Below, piece after piece: positions 17,934 through 26,938 of a stretch of 56,461 nucleotides of DNA (its first letter is position 1; every line of letters starts with the position of its first letter). A program made the position numbers and the translations under genes. Under the pieces are notes generated by a model. It worked only from the letters and a program-made list of their open reading frames with translations, made no database searches and had not been told where the DNA came from. Origin of the DNA: Phycisphaerae bacterium (GTDB taxonomy: Bacteria > Planctomycetota > Phycisphaerae > UBA1845 > UTPLA1); assembly GCA_016935885.1 (NCBI GenBank), contig JAFGQA010000105.1, positions 1-56,461 on the forward strand. Reading direction: 5' to 3'.

Positions 17934-17990
17934 GGGATCGCCGGCGACAGGGCTGCCGGCGCCGATGGCAGGCCATCACGGACGGCTGCA

Positions 17991-19013
17991 ATGGACTGCA
18001 TAGCGGTCATCAACCAGAAGGGCGGCGTTGGGAAAACGGCGACATCCGTGAACCTGGGCGTGGGACTTGCCCATCGCGGCAGGCGGATGCTCCTGATTGA
18101 CATGGACCCCCAGGGGCACCTGACGACACACCTGGGACTTGAGGGAGTGGCTCGTGGGGCGGGGATCTACGAGGTTCTCACGCAGGGTCTGCCGCTTGAG
18201 TCAGCGATTCATTCGTACTCCTCGGCCGTTTCGGTCGTTCCGGCGCGGATCGATTTGGCCGCGGCCGAGACGGAACTGGTCAGCGTCGTTGGTCGCGAGG
18301 TCATTCTCCGCGACGTGCTGGCGAGCCGGGACTGGCCATTCGATTCTGTGATGATCGATTGTCCGCCCTCGTTGGGCATCTTGACGCTGAACGCGCTGAG
18401 CGCCGCAACGCGTGTACTGATTCCGCTTCAACCGCATTTCTTGGCGTTGCAGGGCGTCGGGAGACTGTTCCAAACGGTCTCACTCGTGGCGCAGCGGATT
18501 AACCCGAGTCTGCGTGTGGCCGGAATGATCATGTGTATGCACGAATCGGGGACGCGGTTGTCGGGTGAGGTCATCGAGGACATCACGGCTTTCCTTGAGT
18601 CGTCACGGGACTCGCCCGTGCCTTGGCGTGATGCTCGGGTTCTGGACACGCGGATCCGGCGGAACGTGAAACTGGCGGAGTGCCCCAGCTACGGGCAGGA
18701 CATCTTCGAGTATGCGCCGCGGAGTAATGGGGCCATCGATTATCTGGCGCTGGCCGATGAGGTGCTGGCGCTGTTGTCCGAGCGTGAACCCGCCACGTGC
18801 GAGACTGAGCGCGGCTCCTCGACGGGCTCAACTGAGGCTGGCGAGCAGTCGCCGGCCCAGGACGGAGTTGTCGGCGTGTCGATTCCACCCGATTCCGCTG
18901 CCGGCGATGATCGTGGTTGCGGAGATCTGTTAGCGATCAGCCGCCGGCCATCGACTCAGAAGGAAGAGCACGAAGAGGAGGGCTATCCGCGGTTGCTGAA
19001 CGCCGAAGGCTGA
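17991..19013 (+). CDS. ParA/Soj-family ATPase
   Basis: A 340-residue ParA-type ATPase, which would bind nucleoid DNA as an ATP dimer and position a chromosome, plasmid or protein cargo. The deviant Walker A motif is NQKGGVGKTATSVNLG near the N-terminus. LLIDMDPQGHLTTHLGL follows (Walker A' region), then the Walker B region SVMIDCPPSLGILTLNAL. Family similarity ends near VLALLSERE; the last ~75 residues are a low-complexity Ser/Glu/Asp-rich tail with no known fold. ATG 17991 is used since the ATPase core begins at once. No parB or parS lies next to it, so the cargo is unclear. Its neighbour is the lysine-rich DNA-binding-like protein. Confidence 0.85.
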   Translation: MDCIAVINQKGGVGKTATSVNLGVGLAHRGRRMLLIDMDPQGHLTTHLGLEGVARGAGIYEVLTQGLPLESAIHSYSSAVSVVPARIDLAAAETELVSVVGREVILRDVLASRDWPFDSVMIDCPPSLGILTLNALSAATRVLIPLQPHFLALQGVGRLFQTVSLVAQRINPSLRVAGMIMCMHESGTRLSGEVIEDITAFLESSRDSPVPWRDARVLDTRIRRNVKLAECPSYGQDIFEYAPRSNGAIDYLALADEVLALLSEREPATCETERGSSTGSTEAGEQSPAQDGVVGVSIPPDSAAGDDRGCGDLLAISRRPSTQKEEHEEEGYPRLLNAEG

Positions 19014-19075
19014 GGAGCGGGCCCTGAGCCATGAGTCAGGAATGCCGGGGGGTTTAAGGATTGAAGGATTCAGGC

Positions 19076-19504
19076 GTGGGGCTTCCGGTCAGGACTACGC
19101 GGCGCAGACTGCGTACCGTCGTTTGGGTGGCGTGCGTGATCGGTGCCTTCGTTGCGACGCATGTACCGCCGCCCGATATGCCGATCCCCCACGCGCCAAG
19201 CGACAAGCTGCTTCATTTCGTGGGCTACGCAGTGCTTGGCATCGTCACGGTTTGGCGGGTGATGGGAGGCCGTAGCGACGTCGGGGCGAGGACGCTGATC
19301 CTGTGGTGCCTTGGTCTGATTGCATGGGGGTTCTTCGACGAGAGGACGCAGCCATTGGTGCGGCGGGGTTTTGAGTGGCTGGACTGGGTCGCCAACATCG
19401 GTGGCGCGGTGACCGGCGTACTGGTGATGGCCTGCTACCAGAAATGGACATTGAGGGGGAAGGAACTGGAGATGAAGGATGCAAGGATGAAGGATGAAGG
19501 ATGA
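19076..19504 (+). CDS. VanZ-family membrane protein
   Basis: A 142-residue small membrane protein of the VanZ family. Four hydrophobic segments can be seen, with the family cores HAPSDKLLHFVGYAVLGI and LDWVANIGGAVTGVLV. VanZ-like proteins occur in planctomycete and proteobacterial exopolysaccharide regions; their biochemical role is not settled. GTG 19076 with GAAGGA seven bases upstream is preferred; TTG 19061 is possible. The final codons run into a tandem ATGAAGG microsatellite, so the C-terminal EMKDARMKDEG is probably repeat-derived. Confidence 0.75.
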   Translation: MGLPVRTTRRRLRTVVWVACVIGAFVATHVPPPDMPIPHAPSDKLLHFVGYAVLGIVTVWRVMGGRSDVGARTLILWCLGLIAWGFFDERTQPLVRRGFEWLDWVANIGGAVTGVLVMACYQKWTLRGKELEMKDARMKDEG

Positions 19505-19505
19505 A
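19470..19505. repeat. ATGAAGG 7-bp microsatellite, copy 1
   Basis: Imperfect copies of the 7-bp unit ATGAAGG form the 3' end of the VanZ gene. Similar arrays end the sugar-binding lipoprotein gene and lie at a gene junction near 55,510. Confidence 0.7.
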
Positions 19506-19741
19506 CGGCGAAGGAGAAGTCACACGGGCTGAATGATAGAGGCGACCCGGGATGGGCGATCACGACTCCGTGGGAGATTCCACCTCGAATGCACTGGGAG
19601 TTCGTTCCAGAACTCCTGTGGCACGGGTGTTTCGCCTCCGTCGCCACCGCCGCCACAGCCGTCGGCTCCGTCGTGATGGCGGTACCACGGTTCGTTCCGG
19701 CCGCCGGAACTGCAGTGGCATGTGCGTTCCAGGGGGACCTC

Positions 19742-20785
19742 ATGCCTCATGATCGCCATGGTTGCTATGGTCGGTCTCTCGCCACCCGCGTTCAACATCG
19801 GGTCCTGGTCCGCTGCTCGCTTTGTGTACTGGGCGGGGGGCTGTTGTGGGCCTTCGTCACATCGGCAGGGTGCGGGTCCGACGAGGACAGGGCCAAGCGG
19901 CGGGGGGAATCGGCACGCATCGTGGTTGTCGCCAGGGCGAAGGATGAACCGACCTGGGCGGTCATCAAGGCGGTGGCCAAGCAGCTGGAGGAAGAGCACA
20001 GATTCGTCGACGTGGAAGTGGTCGCTCCGGAGACGGATTCACCGCGAGAGCAGCGAGAACTCCTGGAGCGCCTGGCAACGCACGAGGTTGGCGCCGTGTG
20101 TGTGGCGCCAAGCGACGCGGCGGCCGTTCGTTCTGCGATCGACGAGCTGGCGCGGAATGGTGTGCCGGTGGTGACCGTCGGCCTGGACGTTGTCGGCGCG
20201 AACCAAGCGGTGTACTGCGGTCCATCGGAAATGGAAATCGGCCGGGCGGCAGCCCGGGCGTGCGACGCGGCAGTGGCCGGGCGATCGAAGACGGTAATCC
20301 TCCTTCACGCCGGGCGGGACGACCCCGTATACGGAAAGCGGTACCAAGGCTTCATCCAGGAGCTCCGGTTCTACCCAGACGTGAGACTTCTTCGGGAAGT
20401 TGACTGCGCTCAGAGCCGGTCGAAGGCGGTGAGCTTGGTCCGTCTGGAGTCGCGAAAGTACCCGCGTGTGGGGTGCTGGGTGTTCCTGGACGATTGGCCT
20501 CTGCGGGCCTCTCCGTCTGACGAGCCCCTGTTGCCGCCGGGTTGCGGTGTCGTTCTGTGCAATGGTCTGCCCCGTTATTTGGATCGGCTGCGCGACGGTC
20601 GGATCGCGGCGTTGATCACCTATGACTATCCGCGATCGGTTCGGGAGGCGTTGTTAGCCACGGTGCAGTTGGCCAAAGACCGGCCGGCGGTGATCACGCC
20701 GCGGCATGTGGCGCCGGTGGAGATTGTCACCGCCAAGGAATTGCCGAGCTACGAGGCGCGGTGGATGGTGGAGGATGGAGAATGA
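19742..20785 (+). CDS. Sugar-binding lipoprotein of the periplasmic binding protein type I fold
   Basis: A 347-residue lipoprotein like ribose or rhamnose-type ABC transporter binding proteins. A basic N-terminus and hydrophobic segment end in a lipobox-like SAGC. The mature part begins IVVVARAKDEPTWAVIKAVAKQLEE, with ELARNGVPVVTVGLDVVG and the family core GRAAARACDAAVAG. The start ATG 19742 has AGGGGGA just upstream. No ABC permease or ATPase is nearby, so it may be a sensor or orphan receptor and not a transporter component. The last codons lie in a 7-bp tandem repeat. Confidence 0.75.
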   Translation: MPHDRHGCYGRSLATRVQHRVLVRCSLCVLGGGLLWAFVTSAGCGSDEDRAKRRGESARIVVVARAKDEPTWAVIKAVAKQLEEEHRFVDVEVVAPETDSPREQRELLERLATHEVGAVCVAPSDAAAVRSAIDELARNGVPVVTVGLDVVGANQAVYCGPSEMEIGRAAARACDAAVAGRSKTVILLHAGRDDPVYGKRYQGFIQELRFYPDVRLLREVDCAQSRSKAVSLVRLESRKYPRVGCWVFLDDWPLRASPSDEPLLPPGCGVVLCNGLPRYLDRLRDGRIAALITYDYPRSVREALLATVQLAKDRPAVITPRHVAPVEIVTAKELPSYEARWMVEDGE

Positions 20786-20826
20786 AGGATGAAGGATGAA
20801 GGATGAAGGATGAAGGATGAAGGAGG
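20771..20826. repeat. ATGAAGG 7-bp microsatellite, copy 2
   Basis: Five or more tandem ATGAAGG units run through the stop codon of the binding-protein gene into the intergenic space. Each unit contains both ATG and TGA, so a change in number would shift the C-terminus. Confidence 0.8.
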
Positions 20827-20922
20827 TGAGTATGGCCGCTGATCGCCCTTCATCCTTGATCGTTGATCCTCGATCCTCGATGCTTCGGCTTCGGCCTCTA
20901 TCCCATGCCCTTGCCCTTGTAT

Positions 20923-22389
20923 TCATCGAGAGCCGAGGAAGAACGTTCCGAAGGTCCTGAGGAGAATAATCAGGTCGAGTTCCAGCGAGGTGTGTTTTAC
21001 GTAATACAGATCAAGCTGCAACTTCCGTTTCGCGTCGGCGATGCTGGACCCATATCGATAATTGATCTGTGCCCAACCGGTCAGTCCGGGCTTGATCAGA
21101 TGCCTCTCGTCGTAGAAGGGGATCAACGACGCCAGGGGGCCGACGAATTCAGGGCGTTCGGGGCGGGGGCCGACGACGGACATGTCGCCTCTTAGGATAT
21201 TCCAGAGCTGGGGCAACTCGTCGAGCCGCGACTTGCGGAGGAATCGGCCGATTCCGGTGACCCGAGGGTCGTTGGGTGTGGCCCACGCCGAACCGTCGGC
21301 CTCGGCGCCGCCGCACATGGTTCGGAACTTGTATAGCGTGAACGTCCTTCCGCCCTTTCCGACCCTGGTTTGCGAGTAGAAGACCGGCCCGCCGGCGCGG
21401 CGTTGCAGCCAGATGAGGCGTTGCAGCCAGATCATTGCCGCCACCGCCGCAAAGATCGGAGCGGCTATCAGTAGCCCGGCCGTGGCGACCAGAGCGTCGA
21501 ATATCCGCTTCGTGACGGCGTGTTCCTGGCGCTGGCCCTTGAGATCGGCCGCGAGGAACCAACTCGGCGTGATGTAGGACGCCGGGACCTCGCCATAGGC
21601 GGATTCGTAGAAGGTCGTTTCATCCGTAACCCGACAGCCGAGCCGCAGCGCCGCAAGAGCGGCCCGTTGGAACTGCGGATCACGTTGATCCCTGGCGGCC
21701 GATTCGGCCACGACTACTTCAGCGACATTGAATTCCCGACAGAGTGTTTCGACGTCGGCAATCCCGCCGACGATCGGGATGTCGCTAGCCCCCGGGATGT
21801 CTCCAGCCCCCGGGGGATCGCCGGCATCCACGAGGTCGCCAACGCCCCTTTCTTGGCTTTGGCCGCGATCGGAGACAACCAGGCCGACCAGCCTGTATCC
21901 AGGAACCGAGCCGCGCCTGACGGATCGGATAATGGCGCCAGTCAAAGGTCCCTGACCAATGACCAACAGGCCTCGCCGAACCTCCCGGACCGCGTGATGC
22001 GCCAGTAGTCGGATGGCCGAGGCGGTCAGGAGGAAGAAGACAACACCCGATGCGGCGATCCGGCGGCTGAGGCTGGAATACATGAACAGGTGCATGACCA
22101 GCCAAGTGACGAGCATGGCGAGCGTCACGGTGAGGAGGCATCGGGCAACGATGCGGGATCGTGCCCAGAGCGTCGTTGATTCATAGAGCCCGAACATGCT
22201 GCCCGCGATGATGACGGCCGTGCCGAGGACGACGTTTGCGACCCAGACGTTGTAGGCGGCCAGGATGTTGGCCGGGTCGACCCACCATACGAACAGGCGG
22301 TCCCCAAGGGCGGTCCCGCAACACAGCAGGGTGACATCCAGCATCATCCAGACGACGCGAGGCAGATTGAGGAGGTAGCCGCCGATCAT
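20923..22389 (-). CDS. Polyprenyl-phosphate sugar transferase, PEP-CTERM/exopolysaccharide type
   Basis: A 488-residue initiating sugar-phosphate transferase that loads the first sugar of a polysaccharide onto undecaprenyl phosphate. About four to five N-terminal membrane helices are followed by a Rossmann-like nucleotide-sugar segment (GLLVIGQGPLTGAIIRSV). The catalytic domain has its helix (KRIFDALVATAGLLIAAP) and the conserved KFRTM, DELPQLWNILRGDMSVVGPRPE and GLTGWAQINYRYG motifs. The layout matches EpsB/WbaP-like transferases linked to exosortase loci. A small tandem duplication WLQRL-IWLQRR is visible after the catalytic helix. ATG 22389 begins the hydrophobic region; the frame stays open upstream to 22,725 and an extended N-terminus cannot be excluded. 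Confidence 0.85.
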   Translation of the reverse strand: MIGGYLLNLPRVVWMMLDVTLLCCGTALGDRLFVWWVDPANILAAYNVWVANVVLGTAVIIAGSMFGLYESTTLWARSRIVARCLLTVTLAMLVTWLVMHLFMYSSLSRRIAASGVVFFLLTASAIRLLAHHAVREVRRGLLVIGQGPLTGAIIRSVRRGSVPGYRLVGLVVSDRGQSQERGVGDLVDAGDPPGAGDIPGASDIPIVGGIADVETLCREFNVAEVVVAESAARDQRDPQFQRAALAALRLGCRVTDETTFYESAYGEVPASYITPSWFLAADLKGQRQEHAVTKRIFDALVATAGLLIAAPIFAAVAAMIWLQRLIWLQRRAGGPVFYSQTRVGKGGRTFTLYKFRTMCGGAEADGSAWATPNDPRVTGIGRFLRKSRLDELPQLWNILRGDMSVVGPRPERPEFVGPLASLIPFYDERHLIKPGLTGWAQINYRYGSSIADAKRKLQLDLYYVKHTSLELDLIILLRTFGTFFLGSR

Positions 22390-22752
22390 GGGGCGCCTCG
22401 CAAGTCGGTGCCGGTGCCGGTGCTTGCTTCCCACCGAGGCGGGCAGGGCGCGGGCACATGTGGGCAGGGTGCAGGTCGCTGGCAGGTCTGACGCAGTGGT
22501 GATGTTCGTTGACAGCAACGTGTTGGTGGTCACCTGGTATGGCCTCTCCTTGCGTTCCCTTAGGTATCGGACGAGTTGGGACGTGACCTGAGCTTGGAAG
22601 AGGGCATGGTTATCGGGCGTCCTCCGTCGTGACAAACCGGCGTCGGGTCCTGGGTTCAGGTCCCGAGAGTACGCAAGTGCTCCTGTCCGACCTCCGATAA
22701 GCACTTGGAGGAAAGCCAGAATCATGAAAGCCGAAAACCGAAAGCCGACATC
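22390..22752. other. Divergent intergenic region
   Basis: About 360 bp between the divergent sugar transferase and lipoprotein genes. On the minus strand it is an open frame continuous with the transferase; part of it (LFQAQVTSQLVRYLRERKERPYQ in translation) looks more coding-like than expected. On the plus strand near 22,722-22,770 there are repeated GAAAGCCGA units. No clear promoter was picked. Confidence 0.4.
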
Positions 22753-23571
22753 ATGAAAGCCGAGAGCCGAAATCGCGCAACCGGTTGGGTCCCGCCCGTT
22801 GTGCTGGGGATCGTATTCGTGGCCGGCTGTGTCTCACCGGAACCGAAGTATGAAACGCCTGTCGAGGAGGACCCCGTCTGTGTGACTGTGGAAGACCTGG
22901 GCGTGTCGCCCGGGGCGATCACTGGCAACGGCAGGAAGATCTTGGATTCGCAGCCGTCGGTCGGTCGCTTCCCGTCTGGCGTTTCGGTCGTGCGCGTGGC
23001 GGCGATGATGGAGGAGACCGGCTCGCGGCGATATCTGCGTGTGTCGGAGATGACGACCGAGAGCGCGGTGTACTGGATGCACCTGTGGGATGATCTGCCG
23101 CCCGTCCGGGAGGTAACGACACTCAGAACGCTGGGGCTGGATCCGCGGGGCGCCAGTTACGCGGACCTGCTGCGGGAATCCGTCAACGTCGATTGCGATC
23201 TGTGCGTCATCTATGCCAAGGTGGACGACACGGACGCGGACGCGGAGTTCATCGGGGCCCTTTGGGATGCGGCGAACCATCAGGCCTTGGCCACCTTTCG
23301 GGCACCGGCGGCGCTGCCGGAGGAGATGCGTGAAGCCCGTGCAAAGTCCAACGACGAAGGCAGATGGGTGAGCGAGGCAGAGTTCCGTGCGGAGACGGAC
23401 CTTCGTCGGCTGGCGCGCGACGCGATGTGGGACCTGGTTGGGAAGGACCAGGCCTCGCCGACGACGCAGCCGAGCCCGTGGCAGGAGTATCTCCCGGTGT
23501 TTCCTTTTGACTATGATCGCTTTCAAAGCATCGAGCGCGTCGAACGACTCCTCGATCGAAAGAAGGACTAG
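22753..23571 (+). CDS. Predicted lipoprotein of unknown function
   Basis: A 272-residue protein with a signal peptide ending in the lipobox VFVAGC, so it is likely anchored to a membrane by lipid. The mature part has a regular mix of charged and hydrophobic residues (VSVVRVAAMMEETGSRRYLRV, DLCVIYAKVDDTD), but I recognise no family. The ATG at 22753 places the basic residues and hydrophobic core properly; upstream codons lie in GAAAGCCGA repeats. It lies in the envelope-related region, so an exopolysaccharide or cell-wall role is possible. Confidence 0.6.
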   Translation: MKAESRNRATGWVPPVVLGIVFVAGCVSPEPKYETPVEEDPVCVTVEDLGVSPGAITGNGRKILDSQPSVGRFPSGVSVVRVAAMMEETGSRRYLRVSEMTTESAVYWMHLWDDLPPVREVTTLRTLGLDPRGASYADLLRESVNVDCDLCVIYAKVDDTDADAEFIGALWDAANHQALATFRAPAALPEEMREARAKSNDEGRWVSEAEFRAETDLRRLARDAMWDLVGKDQASPTTQPSPWQEYLPVFPFDYDRFQSIERVERLLDRKKD

Positions 23572-23608
23572 TACCGCGTTTCACAAGAAACGCGACTCCG
23601 ATTGCTGG

Positions 23609-23720
23609 ACCGAGAGTCCCTTCTCGGTGCTGAAGCCGGTGCCGAGAAAGGATTCTCGGCAGAGCGCAGAAAGGATTCTCGGCAGAGCGTAGAAAGGAAT
23701 CTCGACAGAGCGTGAAGTCG
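23609..23720. repeat. CCGAGAA/TTCTCGG palindromic repeat cluster
   Basis: A palindrome with arms GCCGAGAA and TTCTCGGC (23,641-23,660) is followed by two more 23-bp units of AGAAAGGATTCTCGGCAGAG type. A fourth, weaker palindrome precedes it at about 23,610. It is a sequence variant of the palindrome found inside the response regulator and at the window end. Confidence 0.8.
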
Positions 23721-23728
23721 TTCTGTTT

Positions 23729-25522
23729 GTGAAACGCCGGAACGTCGAAATGCCGAACCCTCGACACGTCAACCCGTTAGCCCGTCAACGCGTCGGCGTA
23801 GCTTCAGCCCCCATCTCTCAGCCGCCAGCCCCCGGCGATCACCGCGGGCGGATTTCCGACGAGCCGCTCATCAACGCGATACACTGCCGCGTAGTCGAGA
23901 TGGTCTTCGTGACATACGCGGCGGTGCTGGTCTATATGTCCTTCGTCCCGTTTGATTTCACGAGGCATCCGGCCCCGCGGTCGGGGCCTGGGCATCTGTG
24001 GGGCCTACCGGTATCGCCGTTTGGCGTCCCCGATATTCTGGCAAACATCGCATTGTACGTGCCTCTGGGTGCCTTGGCGTTTGCGGTCTGTCGGCGGCGC
24101 AGGCTTGGGCGGATCCTGTCTGCCATGGTGACGCTGCTGATGGCATCGCTGACCAGTTTGCTCATTGAGCACGGTCAGTACTGGGTTGACTCGCGTGTCT
24201 CAACATGGGTGGACGTTACGTCGAACGTCCTAGGCAGCTTGCTGGGGGCCTCGGTCATGGGCATGGGAGAAGTCCAGGTTCGCAGGGTCCTGAGCCGTGC
24301 GAGATGGGCCGCCCGACGGAATGGATGCCTGACGCTTGCCAAGGCCGCCGTCTGTGTCGTTCTGCTTGTGCATCTTCGCCCGTATGACGTTGTGGTTGAC
24401 ATGTTCCACACGGCGGCGGCGGTGCGTCATGCCGACGTGAGCCCACTGGCGGGATGGCGTGGTCTGACGGCCAAGGTCGCCCGGGAGGTTGAGCTGGGCA
24501 GGCGCCAAGGCATGAACGAGTTGCCACGCGTGCAGTGGGAGTACGGCCTTGATTGCGTTGCGGATGTCGCCGCGTATGCCGCCGTCGCCGCGTTGGTGGT
24601 ACTGGGGATGGCGTCCCAGTTCTCCAGTCGCGTGATGCTGTATCTTTGGGCGGGCTTCGTCGCCGTGTCGCTCGCGGCGATGATCACCGTGATCCGGATC
24701 TTCCTGATTTCCCGCGGCCTTGACACGGCATATTTCTTCTGCGGCGTCTTGGGATGGCTGCTGGGATGCACGGTTGCACACGGCGTGCTGAGACGCCGAA
24801 ACGCCGAAACGTCGAAACGTCGAAACGTCGAAGCGACAGAACCTAAAAACAGCGAAGTCGGTGACGGATCACGAGGAAGAGCCGCGGGCCTTCACATTGT
24901 CGTCGGATGCGCTCTTGCCATGGTTGTGGCGTATGAGCTGGTGCCGTTCGATTTTGGCACCGGGCCAGGATTGGATTCACCGCTCGCCGCCCGGCGTGTC
25001 TGCATGTTGCCTTTCAACGCACATTTCCATAGCCGGCCCAATGATGCGTTCTTTGACATCAGCGGTGAACTGCTGCGTTATGGCTTGGTCGGCGTCTGCA
25101 TGGCGTTGATCCTGCGATCCCGATCCCGCGCACCATGGCGGCGCCAACTGCTGACCGTCGTGGCGGCCGCCGGCGCGGCGGGGGTCGTCCTGGAGTGTAC
25201 GCACCTTGTCATGGAATCGCGGCAGACCGACGTCACGACCGTGCTCATCGCGATGGCCGGCGGCTTCTCGGGAGCGGTCGCGGTCCGCTGGGTATTCGAC
25301 TACCGCGCCTCCCTGTCGGTTGCCGTGGCCGACGATCTGCTTACGAGGCAGTTGATCGAAGGTGAGACGTACAAAGGGCTCCCGGCGCTCGTTGATGATC
25401 CGCTCACGCGGCAGCTTACCGAGGGCGCAACGGACAACGGGACGGCGCAACAGGAGAAGTCAAACGTCCAACAGGCCGACGGGTCAAGCCGGGGAACGGA
25501 TGCAGGTCCCGGGGGATTCTGA
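23729..25522 (+). CDS. Double VanZ-like multi-pass membrane protein
   Basis: A membrane protein of up to 597 residues with two VanZ-like halves. The first half shows MSFVPFDFTRHP, DILANIALYVPLGALAF, LIEHGQYWVDSRVSTWVDVTSNVLGSLLGA; the second repeats the theme with YELVPFDFGTGP, ISGELLRYGLVGVCMAL, ECTHLVMESRQTDVTTVLIAMAGG. Between them, near residues 355-375, an Arg/Lys/Glu-rich stretch is encoded by an 8-bp ACGTCGAA microsatellite. The start is doubtful: GTG 23729 lies in repeat DNA, while ATG 23750 or ATG 23900, just before the first helix, are also possible. VanZ proteins of this kind are frequent in planctomycete exopolysaccharide loci. Confidence 0.75.
   Translation: MKRRNVEMPNPRHVNPLARQRVGVASAPISQPPAPGDHRGRISDEPLINAIHCRVVEMVFVTYAAVLVYMSFVPFDFTRHPAPRSGPGHLWGLPVSPFGVPDILANIALYVPLGALAFAVCRRRRLGRILSAMVTLLMASLTSLLIEHGQYWVDSRVSTWVDVTSNVLGSLLGASVMGMGEVQVRRVLSRARWAARRNGCLTLAKAAVCVVLLVHLRPYDVVVDMFHTAAAVRHADVSPLAGWRGLTAKVAREVELGRRQGMNELPRVQWEYGLDCVADVAAYAAVAALVVLGMASQFSSRVMLYLWAGFVAVSLAAMITVIRIFLISRGLDTAYFFCGVLGWLLGCTVAHGVLRRRNAETSKRRNVEATEPKNSEVGDGSRGRAAGLHIVVGCALAMVVAYELVPFDFGTGPGLDSPLAARRVCMLPFNAHFHSRPNDAFFDISGELLRYGLVGVCMALILRSRSRAPWRRQLLTVVAAAGAAGVVLECTHLVMESRQTDVTTVLIAMAGGFSGAVAVRWVFDYRASLSVAVADDLLTRQLIEGETYKGLPALVDDPLTRQLTEGATDNGTAQQEKSNVQQADGSSRGTDAGPGGF
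24791..24836. repeat. ACGYCGAA 8-bp microsatellite inside the double VanZ gene
   Basis: Five tandem 8-bp units (ACGCCGAA or ACGTCGAA) encode the hydrophilic linker between the two VanZ halves. Degenerate units of the same kind flank the gene at 23,728-23,795 and 25,521-25,560, and a five-unit array lies at 30,509-30,549. Confidence 0.85.
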
Positions 25523-25573
25523 CGTCTCGACGTGTTGACGTGTCGATGTCGCGACGTCCTGGCGGTTCTGTCT

Positions 25574-26938
25574 TCACGTCACTTCGCTCACAACGTAGCG
25601 GTGCTTGCCGGATGGGTCGGGACGGATCTCGTCAACAAGGTGCACGTGTACACCGATGTCCCGGCCGATCTGGCGCTTCAGCAGTTCCGCAACTCGGCCG
25701 CGGCGGGCGAGGTCGAACGCGCCTCGGCGGCCTTCGGCCGCGGGCTCGCGCGGGACGATCGACACGTCGAGGTCGAGGTTGGGCCGCTGGACGACCTTGA
25801 ATTCCTTCACCGCCGGCTCGTCGCGGAGCACATAGATGACCGACAGGGCGTGGGCGAAGCCACCGGCGGTCGTGCGGAGCATGTCGGTCCGCCGGCCCTC
25901 GATGATCTCAAGCGATTCCAGGCCACGTCCGCAGACGCAGGGCTTGGCCGCGCGTCGGGCCACGTCACCGGTGCGGTAGCGAATGAAGGGCATCCCGTAC
26001 GCGTCGAGATGCGTGAGGGCGATCTCGCCGGGCTCGCCGTCCGCCACCGTTCTGCCGGTGGGATCGAGCAGCTCGACGATCAGGCTTTCCATGGTCACGT
26101 GGTATGTGCTCAGCGGGCACTGCTGCGCGACGAAACCGCCCTCGCGCGAGCCGTAACCGTCGGCCACGGGGACGGTGACGTGTTCTTCGATGATTGACCG
26201 GTCCGCCGGCTGGAACAGCTCGCCCGTGACAAAGACCGCCTTGAGGGATCGGCCCTGGATGGACCGGCCGCAGTCAACGGCGTGGCGGACCAATCGGGCG
26301 ATGCTGCTGGGATAGCCGAACACGTGCACGGGATCGAACCGGTGGATCTCGTCCAGATAGGCGGACATGACCTCGGGCGTCATGCGAAAGGCATTGAGCA
26401 GGCAGTGATTGGTGATGGCGTCGCGAATCGCCTTCATGCGGTCCTGCGCGGCGTGCTCGACGGGCGAGCCCCACAGGTAAACCTCGCGTTCGCCGATGTC
26501 GATGCCGAACCAGCGCCGTGTCCGGGCGCGAGCGGCCTGGTCGGCGGCTTGACGCCGGCGGTCGACCTTGAACGCCAGTGGCGTCCCGGTGGATCCACCG
26601 GTGGTGCAGTGGAGCAGGTCGCCTTGAGCGGCCTCGTCAGTCATCGTGTCGCCGTGCTCGACGATGTCGGCCTTGGTCAGCGTTGGCAGGCTTGGCAGTT
26701 CGTCGAGCGTCACGGTGGCAGGATTCACGCCTGCCTCGTCGATTCGCCGGCGGTGGAACTGGCACCTCGCGTGGGCGTGCGCGAGCAGGCGGCGTAGCTT
26801 CGTCGCTTGCAGGTCGCGCAGCCTGTCCGTCGACCACCACTGTGAGCGTTCCAACTCGCGGAGGTACCGAAACGTGCCGCGGCGCAGGGCCAACTCGTGC
26901 AGGGGCAGCAGAACATGTCTGACGATTAGCGGGTGCAT
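25574..26938 (-). CDS. Phenylacetate-CoA ligase-like (CapK/PaaK) adenylate-forming protein
   Basis: A 454-residue member of the PaaK/CapK branch of acyl-adenylate-forming enzymes. The phosphate-binding motif is CTTGGSTGTPLAFKVD, followed by FGYPSSIARL, ADGYGSREGGFVAQQC, the adenylate-binding RYRTGDVARR and the C-terminal DLDVSIV region. In exopolysaccharide and PEP-CTERM loci such proteins are thought to activate small carboxylic acids for attachment to polymers; the substrate is unknown. Its ATG overlaps the end of the amidotransferase gene by 13 bp, so the two are co-translated. A GATTGGG-type repeat lies at this junction. Confidence 0.8.
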   Translation of the reverse strand: MHPLIVRHVLLPLHELALRRGTFRYLRELERSQWWSTDRLRDLQATKLRRLLAHAHARCQFHRRRIDEAGVNPATVTLDELPSLPTLTKADIVEHGDTMTDEAAQGDLLHCTTGGSTGTPLAFKVDRRRQAADQAARARTRRWFGIDIGEREVYLWGSPVEHAAQDRMKAIRDAITNHCLLNAFRMTPEVMSAYLDEIHRFDPVHVFGYPSSIARLVRHAVDCGRSIQGRSLKAVFVTGELFQPADRSIIEEHVTVPVADGYGSREGGFVAQQCPLSTYHVTMESLIVELLDPTGRTVADGEPGEIALTHLDAYGMPFIRYRTGDVARRAAKPCVCGRGLESLEIIEGRRTDMLRTTAGGFAHALSVIYVLRDEPAVKEFKVVQRPNLDLDVSIVPREPAAEGRRGAFDLARRGRVAELLKRQIGRDIGVHVHLVDEIRPDPSGKHRYVVSEVT

